From Closterium sp. Naga37s-1 (Eukaryota > Streptophyta > Zygnematophyceae > Desmidiales > Closteriaceae), in assembly GCA_947471745.1 (NCBI GenBank), contig CANJKZ010000403.1:17371-81370 (forward strand): a stretch of DNA of 64,000 nt, read 5' to 3'. A program made the position numbers and the translations under genes. Each line of letters begins with the position of its first letter. The first letter of the stretch is position 1. The notes under the pieces are model-generated. The model had not been told where the DNA came from. It worked only from the letters and a program-made list of their open reading frames with translations, and made no database searches. Shown here piece after piece: positions 61,623 to 64,000 of the stretch.

Positions 61623-64000
61623 CCTACCCCGCGTCGCGCTGCCCCGCGCACGCCACTCGCGCAGCTGCGGTGGAGAGAGAGTCTCCCGCCGTGACGAGGC
61701 ACCCGGAGAACCTCCAGTAGACAAAGTACCTCCAGGCGCAGCACGCTCAGGCTCAGCACCCCCAAGCTCAGCACCCCCAGGCTTCGCACGCTCGGGCTCA
61801 GCACCCCCAAGCTCAGCACCCCCAGGCTCCGCACGCTCAGGCTCAGCACCCCCAGGCTCCGCACCCTCAGACTCAACAACCCCAGGCTCAGCACCCCCAG
61901 ACGCAGCACCCCTAGCAGCACCAGAGTCGACAGCTACCTCGACAGGCTCGACAGGGTCTACCTGGGACACACCTGACGGGGCAGGACCCTGAGGGGGGAG
62001 GGGGTCTACCGGAGGAGGACCTGGTGCGAGGAAGAGCGGCGGGGGGGGGAGAGGGGCAGTGCGGTAGGGGAAGAGACGGTAAAAGGGAACCGACTCGTCA
62101 AACGTGACGTCCTGAGAGGGCAGGACACGGCGCGAGGTGGGGTGGTAAAGCTGCCAGCCAGGCGCATCAGGGGGGAAGCCAAGGAAGACGCAGGGAATGG
62201 CGCGGGCGGAGAGCTTGTCCGCGGATGTACCGCGGACAAAGGCACGAGAGCCCCAGACCTGGAACACCGACGCATCGCCAACCTCTCCCGTTCAACGCAG
62301 TGTCGGCGAGGTCTCCGACAAGGAGACACGGGGCCAGAGGTTGAGCTGATGCGCAGCGTATCGGACCGCAAACGGCCACAGAAAATGGGGGGCAGCCGCA
62401 TGGATCATGGAGGTCCGAGCGACCTCCATGACTAAGCCAATGCAGCGCTCAGCAACCCCATTTTGTTGCGGAGAGGCCGGAAGCATGAAAGTCTGGCGAA
62501 TGCCCTCCCCACGACAAAAGTCCCGCACGAGGTCGGAGGAAAACTCACCACCTCTGTCAGAGTGCGGACGCAGGACGGGAAGGTCCGTCTCGAACCGCTC
62601 GCGGAGCTGGAGACGAACAGCGCGGATCTAAGGGATCAAAACATCAGAGACCTCCCCCTTGGTGCACAAGGGGAAGACTGTGGTGTAACGCGTGTAGTCG
62701 TCGACAACCAGCAGAAAGTAGCGCTCGCGGCCCTGTCCACGTCCATGTGGAGAGTCTGCAGGGGAGCAGTCGTCGAGGGGAACGAGGAGGAATGAGGAGC
62801 GGCGCGCTGCCGCCCCTCGACACAGGGAAGACAGGGAGGGGCAGGCGAGGGTGGGAGGGGAGGGAGAGACCTGGGAAGACCAGAGACAAGAAGACGGGAG
62901 TGCATGCCACGAAGGCGTGCCACGGAGGGGTGACCAAGGCGGTGGTGCCAAAGGAGCGTCTGGTGCGACAGGGCGCGACACGAGCAGGGGGCCGACAGCT
63001 GACCTGACGCAGACGCAGCTACATGAGGAGGCGCAGTAGTCAGTGTGTACAGACTCGACCCAGGCCGACGGGTGAACGTGGCCAGGTGCCGGCCAGTCCG
63101 GGAGCACGTACAGATCGCCACACGCTGTCCTCCAGGGGTGAAGGTATCAACCCTCTCATCTTGAAGGACGGCATTGCTCACCTAGTTCGTAGAGAACAAG
63201 GGGAGGTGAAGACCTGACAGTGAGCTAGACGGAACCCGCCGGACACGGCAGAACAGTCGAGGAACGTGCAAGGACTGGGCCCCCAGAGGGGTCAGCCAGA
63301 GAGACAGCAACAGGTGCAGAGAGCGGTGTGACTGTGGTACTGTCGCGAAAGAAACAGCGGGAAGCACCTGAGTCAAGCGTGAAGGTGTGCAAGTCCGCAG
63401 CAGGCGCAGTACCAGAGAGAGCAGACTCACCAGCACCTAGAGCAGCAGACACACAAGCACCTAGAGTAGCAGCCTCTATACCTGGGTCGGGCGGCACACA
63501 CAGGTAACAGTCACCCTCAGCACTAACAGGCAATGCATACATGGCAGTGAGGATAGCATCATAGTCAAGAGCAAAGATATCCACTCTCTGCATAAGCAGC
63601 TCCACCCAGCTGGGGAGCTCAGCCTCGTCACCAAACTCTGTACGCCAGGCGTCGCTCAGACCGGCGAAGCAGCGGGACTGTGAGTGACCAATTGTCCCGC
63701 AAGTCTGACCAGCCCTAAACCTGTGCGAATGACGTATAGGCAGCGAGCAGTACTCCGAGACCCTCTACTCTGGGTGTACCACTCACGTAGCTGCTGTGGC
63801 GTAAGGGTCTCGCGCGGACGCCGCTGCAGGTGCATCTGGCCACCGCCAGAAACTCCCGACTGACCAGCTCCAGGGCGACTGCCACTACCGCGCCGCCGCC
63901 ACAACCCCAGCTAGCGTAGCCACTCACGAAGCTGTTGGGGCGTAGGGACTCGCGCGGACGTCGCTGGAGCTGTATCTGGCCACTGCCAGAAACTCCCCAC
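61623..64000 (-). pseudogene. Fragment E, copy 2 (minus strand), cut by window end
   Basis: Same content as 36402-38780: GAEP spacer, integrase pieces with the same stops and the HMDV deletion, pre-integrase, protease and duplicated TPQQLREWY gag tail. An extra base near 63234 breaks the protease/pre-integrase frame that is open in copy 1, and a cluster of substitutions and indels lies at about 63880-63950. LTR and leader lie beyond the window. Confidence 0.82.

Larger units (their letters stand above)
42647..64000. repeat. Tandem segmental duplication, unit 2 (incomplete at window end)
   Basis: Repeats 17443 to about 38780 in order and orientation. Differences I located are: two extra 12-bp units and a 2-bp loss in the SKPE array, a T-run of 33 instead of 41, substitutions throughout, and single-base insertions near 57804, 58870, 59004, 59597, 60769, 61607 and 63234. 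Confidence 0.92.

Overview
The window looks like nuclear DNA of a GC-rich, retrotransposon-dense green-lineage eukaryote, most likely a streptophyte (a charophyte-grade alga or an early-diverging land plant). The evidence is two host genes. One is a plant-type receptor-like cytoplasmic kinase with a C-terminal U-box. The other is an intron-containing secreted protein with a Root_cap/LEA-related C-terminal domain. Almost everything else is Ty1/copia sequence. A zygnematophyte such as Closterium is a guess that the sequence alone cannot test.

Layout. 1-5751: decayed copia element A (+), cut by the window edge, ending in a 126-bp LTR. 5752-9880: copia B (+), joined directly to that LTR without a primer-binding site and truncated before its RT. 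9917-17442: host region with the kinase/U-box gene (-), whose U-box exon lies in a decayed tandem array of exon copies. 17443-42646: one unit of a head-to-tail tandem duplication with a period of 25,204 bp; the second unit starts at 42647 and runs off the window at 64000.

Each duplicated unit holds, in order: a minus-strand LTR remnant; the secreted SKPE-repeat/Root_cap gene; a copia LTR split by a 514-bp TIR element; a copia element with 109-bp LTRs (23478-36401, TSD CCTAC); a second copia element with 257-bp LTRs nested inside its protease/integrase region (26156-31870, TSD CGCTA); and a minus-strand copia fragment. Unit 1 then has further copia relics (39893-42500); unit 2 has left the window before that point.

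The second copy of the secreted-protein gene is frameshifted inside its 12-bp repeat. Single-base insertions that break reading frames pile up in the last 6 kb of copy 2, so copy 2 may be partly unpolished assembly. Most premature stops in the elements are CAG-to-TAG (or CTGG-to-CTAG), the change expected from deamination of CHG-methylated cytosine in silenced plant transposons.

I found no rRNA, complete tRNA, CRISPR, operon or bacterial/organellar gene. The most unusual host features are the U-box exon array and the repeat-rich secreted protein. The most unusual element features are a gag zinc finger with C-X13-C-X3-H-X4-C spacing, a copia element whose gag position is occupied by a minisatellite open in all three forward frames, and a head-to-head leader/coding junction.
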